Assembly (NCBI GenBank): GCA_030066195.1
Contig: JASJCB010000044.1
Span: 1 to 64,000 of the forward strand
DNA: 64,000 nt
Source of the DNA: Acidobacteriota bacterium
Lineage (GTDB): Bacteria > Acidobacteriota > Holophagae > Acanthopleuribacterales > Acanthopleuribacteraceae
Direction of reading: 5' to 3'
Part shown: positions 1-9,801 of the stretch, in pieces
Layout: each line of letters opens with the position of its first letter
Position numbering within the stretch: the stretch's first letter is position 1
The notes under the pieces: model-generated
The model's input: the letters and a program-made list of their open reading frames with translations, nothing else
What the model was told of the DNA's origin: nothing
Database searches by the model: none
Translations under genes and position numbers: made by a program

Positions 1-252
1 GAATGGTCACCGAAATAACGAGGTAATTGTCAGCATCGTAACCAAAGGAGCGGTCGGCCAGATGACCGATTTTACTGCCTTGGGCCAGGACACAGATGCC
101 GGGATTGTAGACAAGCGAGTCCTTGCCCCGTACCCCGCTGGTCTACAATCCCGGCATCTGTGTCCTGGCCCAAGGCAGTAAAATCGGTCATCTGGCCGAC
201 CGCTCCTTTGGTTACGATGCTGACAATTACCTCGTTATTTCGGTGACCATTC
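1..252. repeat. 112-bp perfect inverted repeat at the window edge
   Basis: Bases 1-112 are the exact reverse complement of 141-252, with a 28-base spacer (113-140) that itself pairs only partly. The right arm lies inside the conserved cupin region of an AraC-family gene, so the left arm is an inverted copy of coding sequence with no evident role. The repeat reaches base 1, so its full length cannot be seen. A fold-back of this kind at a sequence end is typical of a chimeric assembly or amplification artefact. A genuine inverted duplication is the alternative. Confidence 0.93.
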
Positions 253-899
253 CCTTCGAATGCGAAACCCATGCAACGCCGGATAAGCCGCTGCTCGGCT
301 TTTACGTGGAGGCGGACATGCCGGTGCTGCACGAACTGATCAACCTGATCGACCTCTCTCCCGAAGCATGCCGGAACATGGAGGAGCATTACCACCACGG
401 CATCGATCCGGCGCCGATGGAGCCCGAATTTACAGCGGCCGCGATTCGCCTGTTGGAATGCCTGCAATCGGAAATCGAGACCATCGTTATGGGTCGGGCC
501 CGAATTCGCGAAGTCCTCTATCGGGCCCTATGCGGCAAACAGGCGCCGACGCTGTACGCCCTGGCCTCCCGCAGCAGCCATTTTTCCAGGATCGCCCGCA
601 TCTTGGGTAGCATTCACCGGAACTACGCTGAGAAACACGATGTGAACCAGCTCGCGGGCCAGGCAGCCATGAGCCCCTCCGCGTTCCACCGGGCCTTTCG
701 CGAGATCACCTCGGATTCGCCCATGCAATACCTCAAGAAAGTCCGGCTGAACAGAGCTCGCGACCTCATGGTTCAGGAAGCAGTCACGGTCTACGGTGCG
801 GCCGAAAGAGTGGGCTACGAGAGCCCTTCCCAATTCAGCCGGGAGTTCAAACGCTACTTCGGCCAAAGCCCCACTGCCTTGCTCAAGACGATCCGCTGA
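123..899 (+). CDS. AraC-family transcriptional regulator, 5' end disrupted
   Basis: This is a DNA-binding regulator with an N-terminal AraC_N-type cupin (from about residue 6, PLVYNPGICVLAQG onward) and a C-terminal pair of AraC helix-turn-helix motifs (about 155-255, including QLAGQAAMSPSAFHRAF and AAERVGYESPSQFSREFKR). Family members are usually about 290-300 residues; here only 258 are open. The TTG used as start sits in the spacer of the inverted repeat, and the first 40 or so expected residues are missing because the sequence folds back on itself there. The true start is therefore not in this sequence. The regulated genes would lie to the left and cannot be seen. The family is certain; the start is not. 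Confidence 0.88.
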   Translation: MPRTPLVYNPGICVLAQGSKIGHLADRSFGYDADNYLVISVTIPFECETHATPDKPLLGFYVEADMPVLHELINLIDLSPEACRNMEEHYHHGIDPAPMEPEFTAAAIRLLECLQSEIETIVMGRARIREVLYRALCGKQAPTLYALASRSSHFSRIARILGSIHRNYAEKHDVNQLAGQAAMSPSAFHRAFREITSDSPMQYLKKVRLNRARDLMVQEAVTVYGAAERVGYESPSQFSREFKRYFGQSPTALLKTIR

Positions 900-1229
900 A
901 ATCAGCATTTGCAAGCTCTGTCGCTTTTATCCAGGTGATTGCTTATTGTCGAAGTGAACCGATCCGGAGAAGCCGGCAGATGAAGCACGCCTCTTGGAAG
1001 TATGCCTGATCCGGTCGGCTTTGCGATTATACGGATCGGACTGTTCTTTCTCTTGATTAAGCAGACCATGTTGCCGATAAACCTTTGGGGAAAGTTTGTC
1101 GGTTTTGGGGACGCATAATATTGACGAGCGATAACAAGAAAAGGCCGGCTCGCCGATTGTGGGCCGCTAGCGCAAAAAAACGCCTGCAAAAGGTTCTTCC
1201 AATGCTCCAGGAATCGTTCGAGGCTTAAT
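900..1229. other. Intergenic, no gene seen
   Basis: This stretch is AT-richer than its neighbours and lies between the AraC gene and the large kinase. The open frame on the minus strand across it (902-1249) has no recognisable domain and no ribosome-binding site. A promoter for the kinase presumably lies near the AT-rich patch around 1095-1125, but no convincing -35/-10 pair with normal spacing was found. Confidence 0.5.
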
Positions 1230-4200
1230 TTGGGCAATTCAAAGATCAAATATTATGCAGGACCGCTATTTTTGCTTCGCGTCAGGTTTGTTGCAGCACT
1301 TCTTTTTCTGCTCTCCAATATCGCGCCTGCCCAAACCGACGCCAAGGTTTTGGAAGCCCAACTGCCGGGCTTGAACGACAAAGACAAAGTCCCGGTCCTG
1401 ATCAGCCTGACGCGTACTTATCGTCGCCTCAATCCGGACAAGGCCGTTGCCTACGGCCGGGAGGCTCTGCTTCTGCTCGAAAAGTTTCCAGACCCCTCAC
1501 TGAAGTTCAAGGGCATGAACGAAATAGCCAGGGCTCTCGGGAACAAGGGGGAATATCGGGCTGCTGTAGAGTACGCCCAAAAAAGTATCGCCCTGGCCGA
1601 AAAGCTGGGCGATCAAAGAAAAATCGCCAGGGCCTTCACCAACCTGGGAAATCTTTTCAGAAAATCAGGCCGATATGAGCAAGCTAAGGTTGTTCACCGG
1701 AAAGCTCTGAACATCTATAAGGAAGCCGATGACAGGGCCTTGATTTCCGCCGCCCTGCTCCACATCGGTCAGGTTTATCAAGATGCGGGTGATTACAACC
1801 CCTCTCTGGAGCTATTCCTGGAAGCTCTCAAAATCAATGAAGAAATCGGTAATGAAAGGGGCGTGGGAAGGGCCCTTCTCTATCTGGGAAATAACTACAG
1901 AAGGCGAGGAGAATATGACCAGGCATTGAAGTGCTATTTCCAATCTCTGACCATCTCTGAATCGCTCGTACTCCGCAGAAACGTTGCCCAAGCCCTCAAC
2001 AATATCGGTCTGACATACGTCTTTTTGGACGATTATGACTATGCCCTCGATTTTTTGATGCGTTCCTTGAAAATCAGGGAGGAACTCCAAGATGAGCTGA
2101 AAATCGCCTCCATCTATAACAATATAGGCACCCTTCACAATAAATTAGGCAAACCTGATCATGCCTTGCAATATCTTTTGAAGTCTTTGAAAATCAAGGA
2201 AGCATTCAGTGCCCGGCCTCTTATTCCATTCACTCTCAAAAGTATAGGTATTGCCTATATGAAGTTGGGAGACTATGACCAGGCTCTTGAGTATCAAATC
2301 AAATCCTTGGAAATCTGGGAAGAGCTTGGCAATCAGTGGGGCGTCGTGAACTCTCTCAATGCTATCGCCGATACCTTTACCAGATTGGGCCAAGATCAAC
2401 GGGCATTTGACTATTATTCAAGATCCCTCGGAATCGGCCTCGACCTGGGCAATAAGCAGGGTATCGCCCTGGCCAAATGGGGGCTCGGTAAGTTAAATAG
2501 AAAATGGGGTCGCTATTCAACAGCCCTGGAATCAGTCAACGATGCCCTTGCCCTGGCTACCGAAATCGGAGATAAAAGCCTCATTCGCGATTGTTACCAG
2601 GCTTTGGCGGACCTCCACACCGAGGGTTTGGAATACAAACAGGCTCTGGTATTTTTCAAAAAGTATCACGAAATCAACGATGAAATATTCGATGAGGCAA
2701 GCAGGCAGAAAGTAGCCGTGTTGCAGATCAAGCTCGAAACAGAGCAAAGAGAAAAGGAGATGGCGCTTTTAAAAAGGGAAAATGACATCAAATCGCTGGA
2801 GCTCAATCGGCAGCGTATGTTGCGCAACGCCTGGCTGACGGGCATGAGCGGTGTCGCACTCCTGTTCCTGGTTGCTTTTTTGATGTATAAACGCCGCATT
2901 CAAACAAAGATCATCGCCCGCGAACGACTGGTAAATCGAGAACTCCTGAGGATGGACAAGCTCAAGGATGAGTTCCTGGCCAATACTTCCCACGAATTGC
3001 GGACCCCGCTCAACGGCATCATCGGCATCGCCGAATCTTTGTTGGACGGCGCCGCCGGACACCTGAACACCGTGCTCGTTCACAATCTTTCCATGGTAGT
3101 TTCCAGTGGAAAAAGGCTGGCAAGCCTGGTCAACGATATTCTCGATTACTCTCAGTTAAAAAATGAAGGATTGAGCCTGCATACGCAAGCAGTAGACCTT
3201 CGCGCCATGACCGATGTGGTCCTCACGCTCTCCGAGACGCTGATCGGGGGAAAAGACCTGGCCCTGGTGAACGCAATTCCGCCTGAAACGCCCCTTGTCG
3301 AGGCCGATGAAAACCGGTTGCAACAAATCTTGCACAACCTGATCGGCAATGCCGTGAAGTTTACCGAACGGGGAGAGGTCCGCGTGAGTGCGGAGGTGGA
3401 GCATGGGCAATGCGCCGTGCATATCACGGACACGGGGATCGGGATTCCTGCTTCAGAGCACGATCGGATTTTCCAATCCTTCAAGCAGGTGGACGGAGCT
3501 ACAGAGAGAATCTATAGCGGAACCGGGCTGGGCCTGGCCATTACCAAAAAGTTGGTTAACCTGCACGGCGGGGACATTCGCGTGGAATCTACGCTCGGCA
3601 AAGGCTCTACTTTTACCTTTACCTTACCGATTGCGGGGCAAGGTGTAGCCGCGAAGCATACCGAGCCCCAAAAAGCCGCGAAACCCAGACCACGGTCCCT
3701 CGCGGCTTCGGACTTTGACCAGGCGGTGTCGGCGGTAAGGAAGCGCCTCCCGGAGGATGAAGATTTCAGCATTCTGGTCGTAGACGATGAGCCGGTCAAC
3801 CGACAGGTCCTCATCAACCATCTCTCCATGCAGCACTACCGTGTTCTCGAAGCGACCGACGGCTATGAAGCGCTGCAAGTCATCGAAAATAACGAAAATA
3901 AGGTGGACATGGTTCTGCTGGATATCATGATGCCGCGTATGTCGGGCTACGAGGTATGCCGAAGGCTGAGGGAGTCCAAGAGAGTCCAGGAACTGCCCGT
4001 GATTTTTTTAACGGCGAAGGACCGGAATGCCGACCTGGTGAACGGCTTCGACTCGGGATGCAATGACTACCTCCCCAAACCCGTCTCCAAGGACGTGCTG
4101 CTCTCGCGCGTGCAAACGCATCTGCGCCTGTTGGATATCAATCGGAACCTGGACCGCAAGGTTTCCGAACGAACCCAGGAATTAAAGAGCCGTAATGAAG

Positions 4201-5588
4201 AATTGGAAGCCTTTAACGATATCGTGAAATCCATTAACCGGGAAATCGAATTGGATGCGTTGCTCGGGGTGCTCTTGAAACAGGTCTTGACTCTATTGCC
4301 GCAAGCGGAAAAAGGGGCAGTTTTTATTCTTGACCAAAATAAAGCCGTATTTCAATGTGCCGCCGGAATGGGAGCACTGGATGCCCAGGAAAAAGCCGGT
4401 TATCCTCGGGATGAGCTGATCGCTGCCGTAAACCGGTCCAAAAAGCCGGCGCCCGGGATTTTTCTGGATTGTGAATACTTGACCTCGGGAAAACCGGGCA
4501 GTGATTCTGTTCCGAAGGCTGCTCTGGCCATGGCCATCGATTTGGAGGAAACCCCTTCCGGTTTTCTGGTTCTGTTCAATATGAATGAAGAGAATGCTTT
4601 CCATGAGCCGGACATCCACAAGTTGATACGGTTCCGAGAGCACGTGGTCTCGGCGGTGGCCAAGGCCATGATGCTACATGATCTGGCCGGGGCGCAACAG
4701 GAACTGACGGAAACGGCGCATCTTGCGGGAATGGCCGAGGTTGCGACCAATGTCCTTCACGATATGGGCAACACCCTGAACAGTATCGAAACCTCGATGC
4801 ATGTAGTCCAAGAGTGTATGTCGAAGAAAAAAGGCTTGTCCCTGCTTGAAAAAATCGGATCGCTCCTGGAAGAACACCGGGGTCGTTTCGAGGTCTTTTT
4901 CAGCCGGGATCCCAGGGGCAAAAAGATCCCCGGGTTTTTGAACAAAATTGTCCGGCAACTACGAAAACAGGAGCGGATCATGGTCGATGAACAGGAACGG
5001 CTGGCCCGCCACGTCCAATTCATGCGACAAGTGCTCCAAGAACAGCGTAGGCATGCGGGGGTAACCAATCTCGAGTCCACGGACTTGAATCGGCTCATTC
5101 AAGACACCATACGAATGGAGCGCTATCTATTCCGGGGCAAAAAGATAGACGTGGTGGAGGATCTCTCTCAGCTTCCGCCGATAACCCTGGAAAGGTTCAA
5201 ATTCAAACGAATACTTTTATACCTGCTTGAAAATGCCCGGCAGGCGATCGAGCAACAAGGCGAAAGACACGGTCTTATCATGCTGCGGACCGGCAAAAAC
5301 AAAGGCAAGCTGAGGGTGGAGGTCATCGACAACGGGATCGGAATTCCGCCGGAGTTAATTCCAAAAGTCTTTGCCAATGGTTTTACGACGAAAAAAAATA
5401 ATCGCGGATTCGGATTGCATTACAGCGCCAATGCGATCAAAGAAATGTCGGGCTCTATAGAGATCTTCAGTGACGGCTCGGAAAAAGGGACAAGGGTTGT
5501 GCTGTCTTTACCCTTACCGGAGGTGACGCCGGCCGATATTGCGGGTAACGAGGTGGCCGTGCAGTCCGGAGTTTGGGATCACCGATAA
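1230..5588 (+). CDS. TPR-sensor hybrid histidine kinase with two kinase cores
   Basis: This is a signal-transduction kinase of 1452 residues. In order: a hydrophobic N-terminus resembling a signal peptide (about 8-34); roughly ten TPR repeats (about 60-460); a coiled coil (about 490-530); one membrane span (about 533-553); and a HisKA domain with phospho-acceptor His588 in [10 protein letters not shown]. Next come a HATPase with [11 protein letters not shown], a receiver domain (about 847-965) with acidic pair VVDDE and acceptor Asp898 in [14 protein letters not shown], a coiled coil, and a GAF-like stretch (about 1010-1140). It ends with a second dimerisation/His motif (His1177 in [12 protein letters not shown]) and a second HATPase ([31 protein letters not shown]). 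The TPR array is probably periplasmic. No separate response regulator is adjacent. The start is a TTG without a strong ribosome-binding site. Confidence 0.92.
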   Translation: MGNSKIKYYAGPLFLLRVRFVAALLFLLSNIAPAQTDAKVLEAQLPGLNDKDKVPVLISLTRTYRRLNPDKAVAYGREALLLLEKFPDPSLKFKGMNEIARALGNKGEYRAAVEYAQKSIALAEKLGDQRKIARAFTNLGNLFRKSGRYEQAKVVHRKALNIYKEADDRALISAALLHIGQVYQDAGDYNPSLELFLEALKINEEIGNERGVGRALLYLGNNYRRRGEYDQALKCYFQSLTISESLVLRRNVAQALNNIGLTYVFLDDYDYALDFLMRSLKIREELQDELKIASIYNNIGTLHNKLGKPDHALQYLLKSLKIKEAFSARPLIPFTLKSIGIAYMKLGDYDQALEYQIKSLEIWEELGNQWGVVNSLNAIADTFTRLGQDQRAFDYYSRSLGIGLDLGNKQGIALAKWGLGKLNRKWGRYSTALESVNDALALATEIGDKSLIRDCYQALADLHTEGLEYKQALVFFKKYHEINDEIFDEASRQKVAVLQIKLETEQREKEMALLKRENDIKSLELNRQRMLRNAWLTGMSGVALLFLVAFLMYKRRIQTKIIARERLVNRELLRMDKLKDEFLANTSHELRTPLNGIIGIAESLLDGAAGHLNTVLVHNLSMVVSSGKRLASLVNDILDYSQLKNEGLSLHTQAVDLRAMTDVVLTLSETLIGGKDLALVNAIPPETPLVEADENRLQQILHNLIGNAVKFTERGEVRVSAEVEHGQCAVHITDTGIGIPASEHDRIFQSFKQVDGATERIYSGTGLGLAITKKLVNLHGGDIRVESTLGKGSTFTFTLPIAGQGVAAKHTEPQKAAKPRPRSLAASDFDQAVSAVRKRLPEDEDFSILVVDDEPVNRQVLINHLSMQHYRVLEATDGYEALQVIENNENKVDMVLLDIMMPRMSGYEVCRRLRESKRVQELPVIFLTAKDRNADLVNGFDSGCNDYLPKPVSKDVLLSRVQTHLRLLDINRNLDRKVSERTQELKSRNEELEAFNDIVKSINREIELDALLGVLLKQVLTLLPQAEKGAVFILDQNKAVFQCAAGMGALDAQEKAGYPRDELIAAVNRSKKPAPGIFLDCEYLTSGKPGSDSVPKAALAMAIDLEETPSGFLVLFNMNEENAFHEPDIHKLIRFREHVVSAVAKAMMLHDLAGAQQELTETAHLAGMAEVATNVLHDMGNTLNSIETSMHVVQECMSKKKGLSLLEKIGSLLEEHRGRFEVFFSRDPRGKKIPGFLNKIVRQLRKQERIMVDEQERLARHVQFMRQVLQEQRRHAGVTNLESTDLNRLIQDTIRMERYLFRGKKIDVVEDLSQLPPITLERFKFKRILLYLLENARQAIEQQGERHGLIMLRTGKNKGKLRVEVIDNGIGIPPELIPKVFANGFTTKKNNRGFGLHYSANAIKEMSGSIEIFSDGSEKGTRVVLSLPLPEVTPADIAGNEVAVQSGVWDHR

Positions 5589-5690
5589 GCCGGTGGCCAT
5601 ACCGATCAGGCTCGTTCGCTTATCCCTCAGAACGAGAAAGGCTTCCCAAGAAAAGCATGCGAGACCTGCAAACGGCAACCTGCAAATCGC

Positions 5691-5719
5691 TTGCACATTT
5701 TCTCGGATCAGGCTAAATT
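5691..5719 (+). promoter_or_regulatory. Candidate sigma-70-type promoter for the CRTAC1-TPR-CpeT operon
   Basis: TTGCAC at 5691-5696 and TAAATT at 5714-5719 are separated by exactly 17 bases, about 80 bases upstream of the first gene of the operon. This is a match by eye to the bacterial housekeeping consensus. Confidence 0.45.
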
Positions 5720-5796
5720 TCCCAGACCGAACCCTGCCTGGCTCCGGTGATTTGCCGGTGCAGTCGTTACCTTTTTGATTACAACGAGGCAGCCTT

Positions 5797-7482
5797 TTGA
5801 GTTATTCACGCATTTGCACAGTTCTCTTCCTTGTTTCGGCCCTTTTCGGATCGGCGGCCGAGGCGCCGCTCTTTACCGAGGTCAAACCCTCATCCGGTTT
5901 CGACTTCGTTCATTACAACGGCATGAACGGCAAGTATTATCTACCCGAAATCATGAACCCCGGCGGTGCGCTTTTCGACTACGACGGCGACGGTGACCTG
6001 GATCTCTACCTGGTCCAGGGCGGCACCCTGCCCGCCGGCGGCGATGCATCCAAAACCCTGGTTCCCTATAAGGGCAAGGGCGTACCCAAAGACCGGCTCT
6101 ACCGCACCGATATCGATAAATCCGGGAAGATCAGTTTCACCGATGTCACGGATAAGGCCGGACTGAATGCAACCGGCTACGGTATGGGCGTGACCACCGG
6201 CGATGTGGACAACGACGGCGATCTGGACCTGTACGTCACCAACTTCGGCCCGAACCAACTCTGGCTGAACAACGGCGACGGCACCTTTAGCGACACAACC
6301 GCCAAAGCGGGCGTGAGTGACCCCGGACTCAGCACCAGCGCCGCCTTCATCGACCTGGACCGCGACGGCGATCTTGACCTGTTCATGGCCGACTACGTGT
6401 TGATGAACCTGGACAAATATCCCAATTGCTACGCCTCCGACAGTTCGCTTGACTATTGCGGGCCCGATGCCTTCCCGGCAGCCAAGGATCGTTTCTTTTT
6501 GAACAACGGCGACGGCACCTTCAAAGACGCTACATCCCTCATTCGCGATGCCGAGGCGGGCGCGGGCCTGGGCGTGGTCACCTGCGACCTGGACAACGAC
6601 GGCTGGCTGGACATCTACGTGGCCAATGACGGCGACCCCAACCACCTGTGGCGCAACAAGGGCGACGGCACCTTTGAAGAAATCGGACTCCTGGCCGGCG
6701 TCGCCCTGAACGGCGTAGGCGCTGCCGAAGCGGGCATGGGCGTCACCGCCGGCGACTTTGACGGTGACGGCGACGAGGATCTCTTCATGACCCACCTGGA
6801 CGAGGAAACCAACACCTTGTACACCAACCAGGGCGACAACTTCTTCGACGACGGCACCAACAGCGCGGGCCTGGCCATGGTTTCCATGAAGTACACCGGA
6901 TTCGGCACCGGCTGGATCGACCTGGACAACGACGGCTGGCTGGACCTGGTGGCCCTGAACGGCGCCGTACGAGTGCAGGCCGAAAAGAAAGGCATCTTCC
7001 CCTTGCAGCAGGCCAACCAGATCTTCATGAACCTGGCCGGCAAGGGTTTCGCCGAGGCCAACGAACGCGGCGGCTCGGCCTTCACCGATGAAGAGGTGAG
7101 TCGCGGCGCCGCTATCGGCGATGTGGACAGCGACGGCGACGCCGACCTGCTGATCATCAACTGCAACGGCCCGGCGCGCCTGCTGCTGAACAACGGTAGC
7201 ATGAACAACTGGCTGGGTCTGCGCCTGGTCACCGGCAAACGGGACGCCCTCGGGGCCCAGGCAACCGTGCACACCGCGTCCGGCCGCAAGCTATACCGGC
7301 GCGCACGCACCGACGGCAGCTATTGCTCCGCGCGCGATCCCCGGCTGTTATTCGGCCTGGCCGCCGAGAAGAAGATTACCGGCATCGACGTGATCTGGCC
7401 CGACGGCAAAAAGGAGCGCTTCCCGGCGGTGGAAACCGGGCGTTATCACACGCTGACCCAGGGCAAGGGAGGTAAGCCGTGA
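5797..7482 (+). CDS. Secreted CRTAC1-like protein with FG-GAP/VCBS repeats and ASPIC/UnbV domain
   Basis: This 561-residue exported protein begins with a signal peptide (about 1-22, cleavage near SAAEA). It then carries at least seven calcium-binding FG-GAP/VCBS-type repeats, each with a D-x-D-x-D-G core (FDYDGDGDLDLY, GDVDNDGDLDLY, IDLDRDGDLDLF, CDLDNDGWLDIY, GDFDGDGDEDLF and others). The last 90 or so residues are an ASPIC/UnbV domain (NNWLGLRLVTG to VIWPDGKKERF). The repeats predict a beta-propeller outside the cytoplasm; no enzyme activity can be assigned. The start is TTG, preceded by a purine-rich AACGAGGC. The stop overlaps the next start by 4 bases (GTGA), so the two proteins are probably made together. 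Confidence 0.93.
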   Translation: MSYSRICTVLFLVSALFGSAAEAPLFTEVKPSSGFDFVHYNGMNGKYYLPEIMNPGGALFDYDGDGDLDLYLVQGGTLPAGGDASKTLVPYKGKGVPKDRLYRTDIDKSGKISFTDVTDKAGLNATGYGMGVTTGDVDNDGDLDLYVTNFGPNQLWLNNGDGTFSDTTAKAGVSDPGLSTSAAFIDLDRDGDLDLFMADYVLMNLDKYPNCYASDSSLDYCGPDAFPAAKDRFFLNNGDGTFKDATSLIRDAEAGAGLGVVTCDLDNDGWLDIYVANDGDPNHLWRNKGDGTFEEIGLLAGVALNGVGAAEAGMGVTAGDFDGDGDEDLFMTHLDEETNTLYTNQGDNFFDDGTNSAGLAMVSMKYTGFGTGWIDLDNDGWLDLVALNGAVRVQAEKKGIFPLQQANQIFMNLAGKGFAEANERGGSAFTDEEVSRGAAIGDVDSDGDADLLIINCNGPARLLLNNGSMNNWLGLRLVTGKRDALGAQATVHTASGRKLYRRARTDGSYCSARDPRLLFGLAAEKKITGIDVIWPDGKKERFPAVETGRYHTLTQGKGGKP

Positions 7483-9044
7483 TCACCATGCTTCTCCTAC
7501 TGTTAGCGGGCTTTCAGGAACAACCCTCGCCGATGTTGAACCCTGTGCCGGCTTTCCGGGAAGATTTGCAAGCACTGGCTTTTCCCGAGCTGGGGAAATT
7601 GGAACCGAAGGTGCAGGAACAAATCACCACCTTGCGTGAGGAACTGGTTGCCGCGATCGCTGAAGAACCCAAGCAGGCCAATACGATCCGCGACGCCTAC
7701 ATGAAGCTGGGCCGAACCTTCCACGCCTACAAGCGCTTCGATCTGGCGGAAATCTGTTACCGAAACAGCGATATCCTGGCGCCCGGCCGATTCGAAACGG
7801 TGTACCTGGCGGCTGACCTGGCCAGAATACAAGGCCAGGACGATCGGATGGAAGAACTCTATCGGCGCGCTATGGAAATCCTGCCGACCTATCACTCCAC
7901 CTACGTGCGTTTGGGCGATATTGCGCTGACAAAGGGCAATGTCGACGAGGCCAAAATGATGTTCGAGGAGGCCCTGAAGCGGGAGCCCATCGAGGCGGCG
8001 GCTTATTTCGGCCTGGGTCAGGTCGCCATGGAACAACGGGATTTCGATACGGCGATTACCCATTTTGAAAAGGCGCTGAGTTACGTCAACGAGGCCAACC
8101 GCATTCACTACCTGCTGGGCATGGCCTGGCGCAACAAGGGCGATGTGGACAAGGCGAAGCATCACCTGAAACTGGCCGGGAAGCGCGGTGTGAAGCCCAT
8201 GGACAGTATTGCCAACAACCTGATTCACTTCGTGGAAAGCGGGCGCGTGCATATCGCCAGGGGCAAGGCAGCCTTCGGAGCGAAGGATTACGCGGGCGCG
8301 GCCAAAGAATTCGCCCAGGCGGCGAGCGCTCTGCCGAACGATACCAGCTCCCGTGTCAACCTGGGCACTACCCTGGCTCTGCTGGGCAAGAAACAGGAAG
8401 CCGTGGACGCTTTCAGAGACGCCCTGCGCATAGACCCGAATAACGTGTCGGCCAATTACAACATCGGCGTCTTGACCTTGGAAGCGGGCCGACCGGACCT
8501 CGCCATGCCGCACCTTCAAAAAGTCGTCCAACTGGACCCCAAAGACGCCTCGTCCCGAATGAGACTGGCGGGCATTCTGAAAAATATGGGGCGCTTGCAA
8601 GAGGCATACGGCCATTACGACATGGCCGCCAAATTGGAGCCGAAAAACGAGGACGCCCTGATTCAACGGGCCTACCTGCTCATCCAAGCGGGCAAAAACG
8701 AAGAGGCCATGAAGGTTCTGGCGGAAGACTGGGAGCTGAATCAGAATTTCGGCCGTCTGACCCATCTTTACGCCAGGTTCCTGGCCGCGTGTCCCGTGAA
8801 GAGCCTGCGCAACGGAACCAAAGCGGTCGACTTGGCGCAACGGGTGGTCAATGCAAGTCCCGAGGCGGAGTACCTGGAGACCCTGGCCATGGCCCACGCC
8901 CAAACCGGCGACTGCGATAAGGCGGTCGAGGTCCAAACCAAGGCCGTCGAAGCCGCCCAAGCGGTCAATCGGCAGGACCAGGTCAGCCGCATGAACGCGG
9001 AACTGGCCAGATACCGAAAAGGCGCGCCTTGCGAGTCTGAATAA
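7479..9044 (+). CDS. Exported TPR-repeat protein
   Basis: This protein has 521 residues, with a short hydrophobic N-terminus (MITMLLLLLAGF) that looks like an export signal or anchor. The remainder is almost entirely TPR repeats, for example AYFGLGQVAMEQRDFDTAI, SRVNLGTTLALLGKKQEA and ANYNIGVLTLEAGRPDLA. The GTG start overlaps the stop of the CRTAC1-like gene, and GGGAGG lies just upstream. CRTAC1-like and TPR proteins often occur as neighbours, so a scaffold role for the propeller protein is a reasonable inference. No catalytic motif is present. Confidence 0.9.
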   Translation: MITMLLLLLAGFQEQPSPMLNPVPAFREDLQALAFPELGKLEPKVQEQITTLREELVAAIAEEPKQANTIRDAYMKLGRTFHAYKRFDLAEICYRNSDILAPGRFETVYLAADLARIQGQDDRMEELYRRAMEILPTYHSTYVRLGDIALTKGNVDEAKMMFEEALKREPIEAAAYFGLGQVAMEQRDFDTAITHFEKALSYVNEANRIHYLLGMAWRNKGDVDKAKHHLKLAGKRGVKPMDSIANNLIHFVESGRVHIARGKAAFGAKDYAGAAKEFAQAASALPNDTSSRVNLGTTLALLGKKQEAVDAFRDALRIDPNNVSANYNIGVLTLEAGRPDLAMPHLQKVVQLDPKDASSRMRLAGILKNMGRLQEAYGHYDMAAKLEPKNEDALIQRAYLLIQAGKNEEAMKVLAEDWELNQNFGRLTHLYARFLAACPVKSLRNGTKAVDLAQRVVNASPEAEYLETLAMAHAQTGDCDKAVEVQTKAVEAAQAVNRQDQVSRMNAELARYRKGAPCESE

Positions 9045-9063
9045 TCGAGGAATGGAGTCTGTT

Positions 9064-9699
9064 ATGAAACTGATCCATCTGATTCTGGCCTGGATGATCG
9101 CAATGCCCCTGCAAGCGGGCGATCGAGACCTGGACCAACTGGCCGCTTGGATGACCGGCGTATTCAGCAGCCGCGAACAGGCAGCCCAAGACGAAAGTTA
9201 CTTCCACATCCGCCTCGTCATGGCGCCCATCTGGACGGACCGAACCGACGGGCATTGGCTGTACGTGGAACAAGCGGCCGAGGGATATTTCGAAAAACCT
9301 TATCGTCAGAGAATCTACCACGTCAGACGTGGCAAGGACGGGCGCTTCGAAAGCGTGGTTTACACCATGGAAGAACCCTTACAGCACGCGGGCGCCTGGC
9401 GCAAGGACAAACCCCTTTCAGAACTGAGCCCCAAGGACCTGAAGGAGCGCGAGGGTTGCACGGTCTTTCTGGAAAAGAGCGGCGATACCTACAAGGGCGG
9501 CACCCACGAACGCGACTGCGTCAGCAAACTACGCGGCGCCACTTACGCGACCTCCGAAATCACGATCAACAAGGACACGGTGCTCAGTTGGGACCGCGGC
9601 TTCGACGATCAGGGCAAACACGTCTGGGGCGCGGAAAAGGCCGGCTATATCTTCAAGAAAGAAGGAACCGTCGCCGAGCTGCGCAAGTCCTCCGAATGA
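9064..9699 (+). CDS. CpeT/CpcT-family protein, exported
   Basis: The predicted product has 211 residues from the ATG at 9064, chosen because GGAG lies six bases upstream and a signal peptide then starts at residue 1 (MKLIHLILAWMIAMPLQAG). The body matches the CpeT/CpcT family: a Trp/Phe-rich opening (LAAWMTGVFSSREQAA), the EQA...PYRQRIYHV block, a conserved GC (REGCTVFLE), the pair ERDC, and a WDRGFDDQGKHVWGAE ending. In cyanobacteria CpeT/CpcT proteins attach bilins to phycobiliproteins. Nothing here suggests phycobiliproteins, so the family fold is being used for something else, possibly a lipid or tetrapyrrole ligand. It is the third gene of the operon, 19 bases after the TPR gene. Confidence 0.85.
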   Translation: MKLIHLILAWMIAMPLQAGDRDLDQLAAWMTGVFSSREQAAQDESYFHIRLVMAPIWTDRTDGHWLYVEQAAEGYFEKPYRQRIYHVRRGKDGRFESVVYTMEEPLQHAGAWRKDKPLSELSPKDLKEREGCTVFLEKSGDTYKGGTHERDCVSKLRGATYATSEITINKDTVLSWDRGFDDQGKHVWGAEKAGYIFKKEGTVAELRKSSE

Positions 9700-9736
9700 A
9701 AGATTCCGTCGTGAGAATTGTTCAATCGACCTGCCG

Positions 9737-9765
9737 TTGACAGCGTTTCAACAAAACGTTACACT
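9737..9765 (+). promoter_or_regulatory. Strong candidate sigma-70 promoter
   Basis: A consensus TTGACA at 9737-9742 is followed, after exactly 17 bases, by TACACT at 9760-9765. It lies 36 bases before the ATG at 9802. Confidence 0.6.
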
Positions 9766-9801
9766 TTGCCGGTATCAAGCTTTTATTTTGGAGCGCCAAC
9801 T

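Noticed and set aside
5941..7272. 443-codon open frame on the minus strand
   Set aside because: It lies opposite the FG-GAP/VCBS gene. The GC-rich GAC/GGC repeat codons leave the opposite frame open, and its Val/Ala/Gly-rich translation has no family signal.
7503..8960. 485-codon minus-strand open frame
   Set aside because: It is the shadow of the TPR gene at 7479-9044; no ribosome-binding site or domain.
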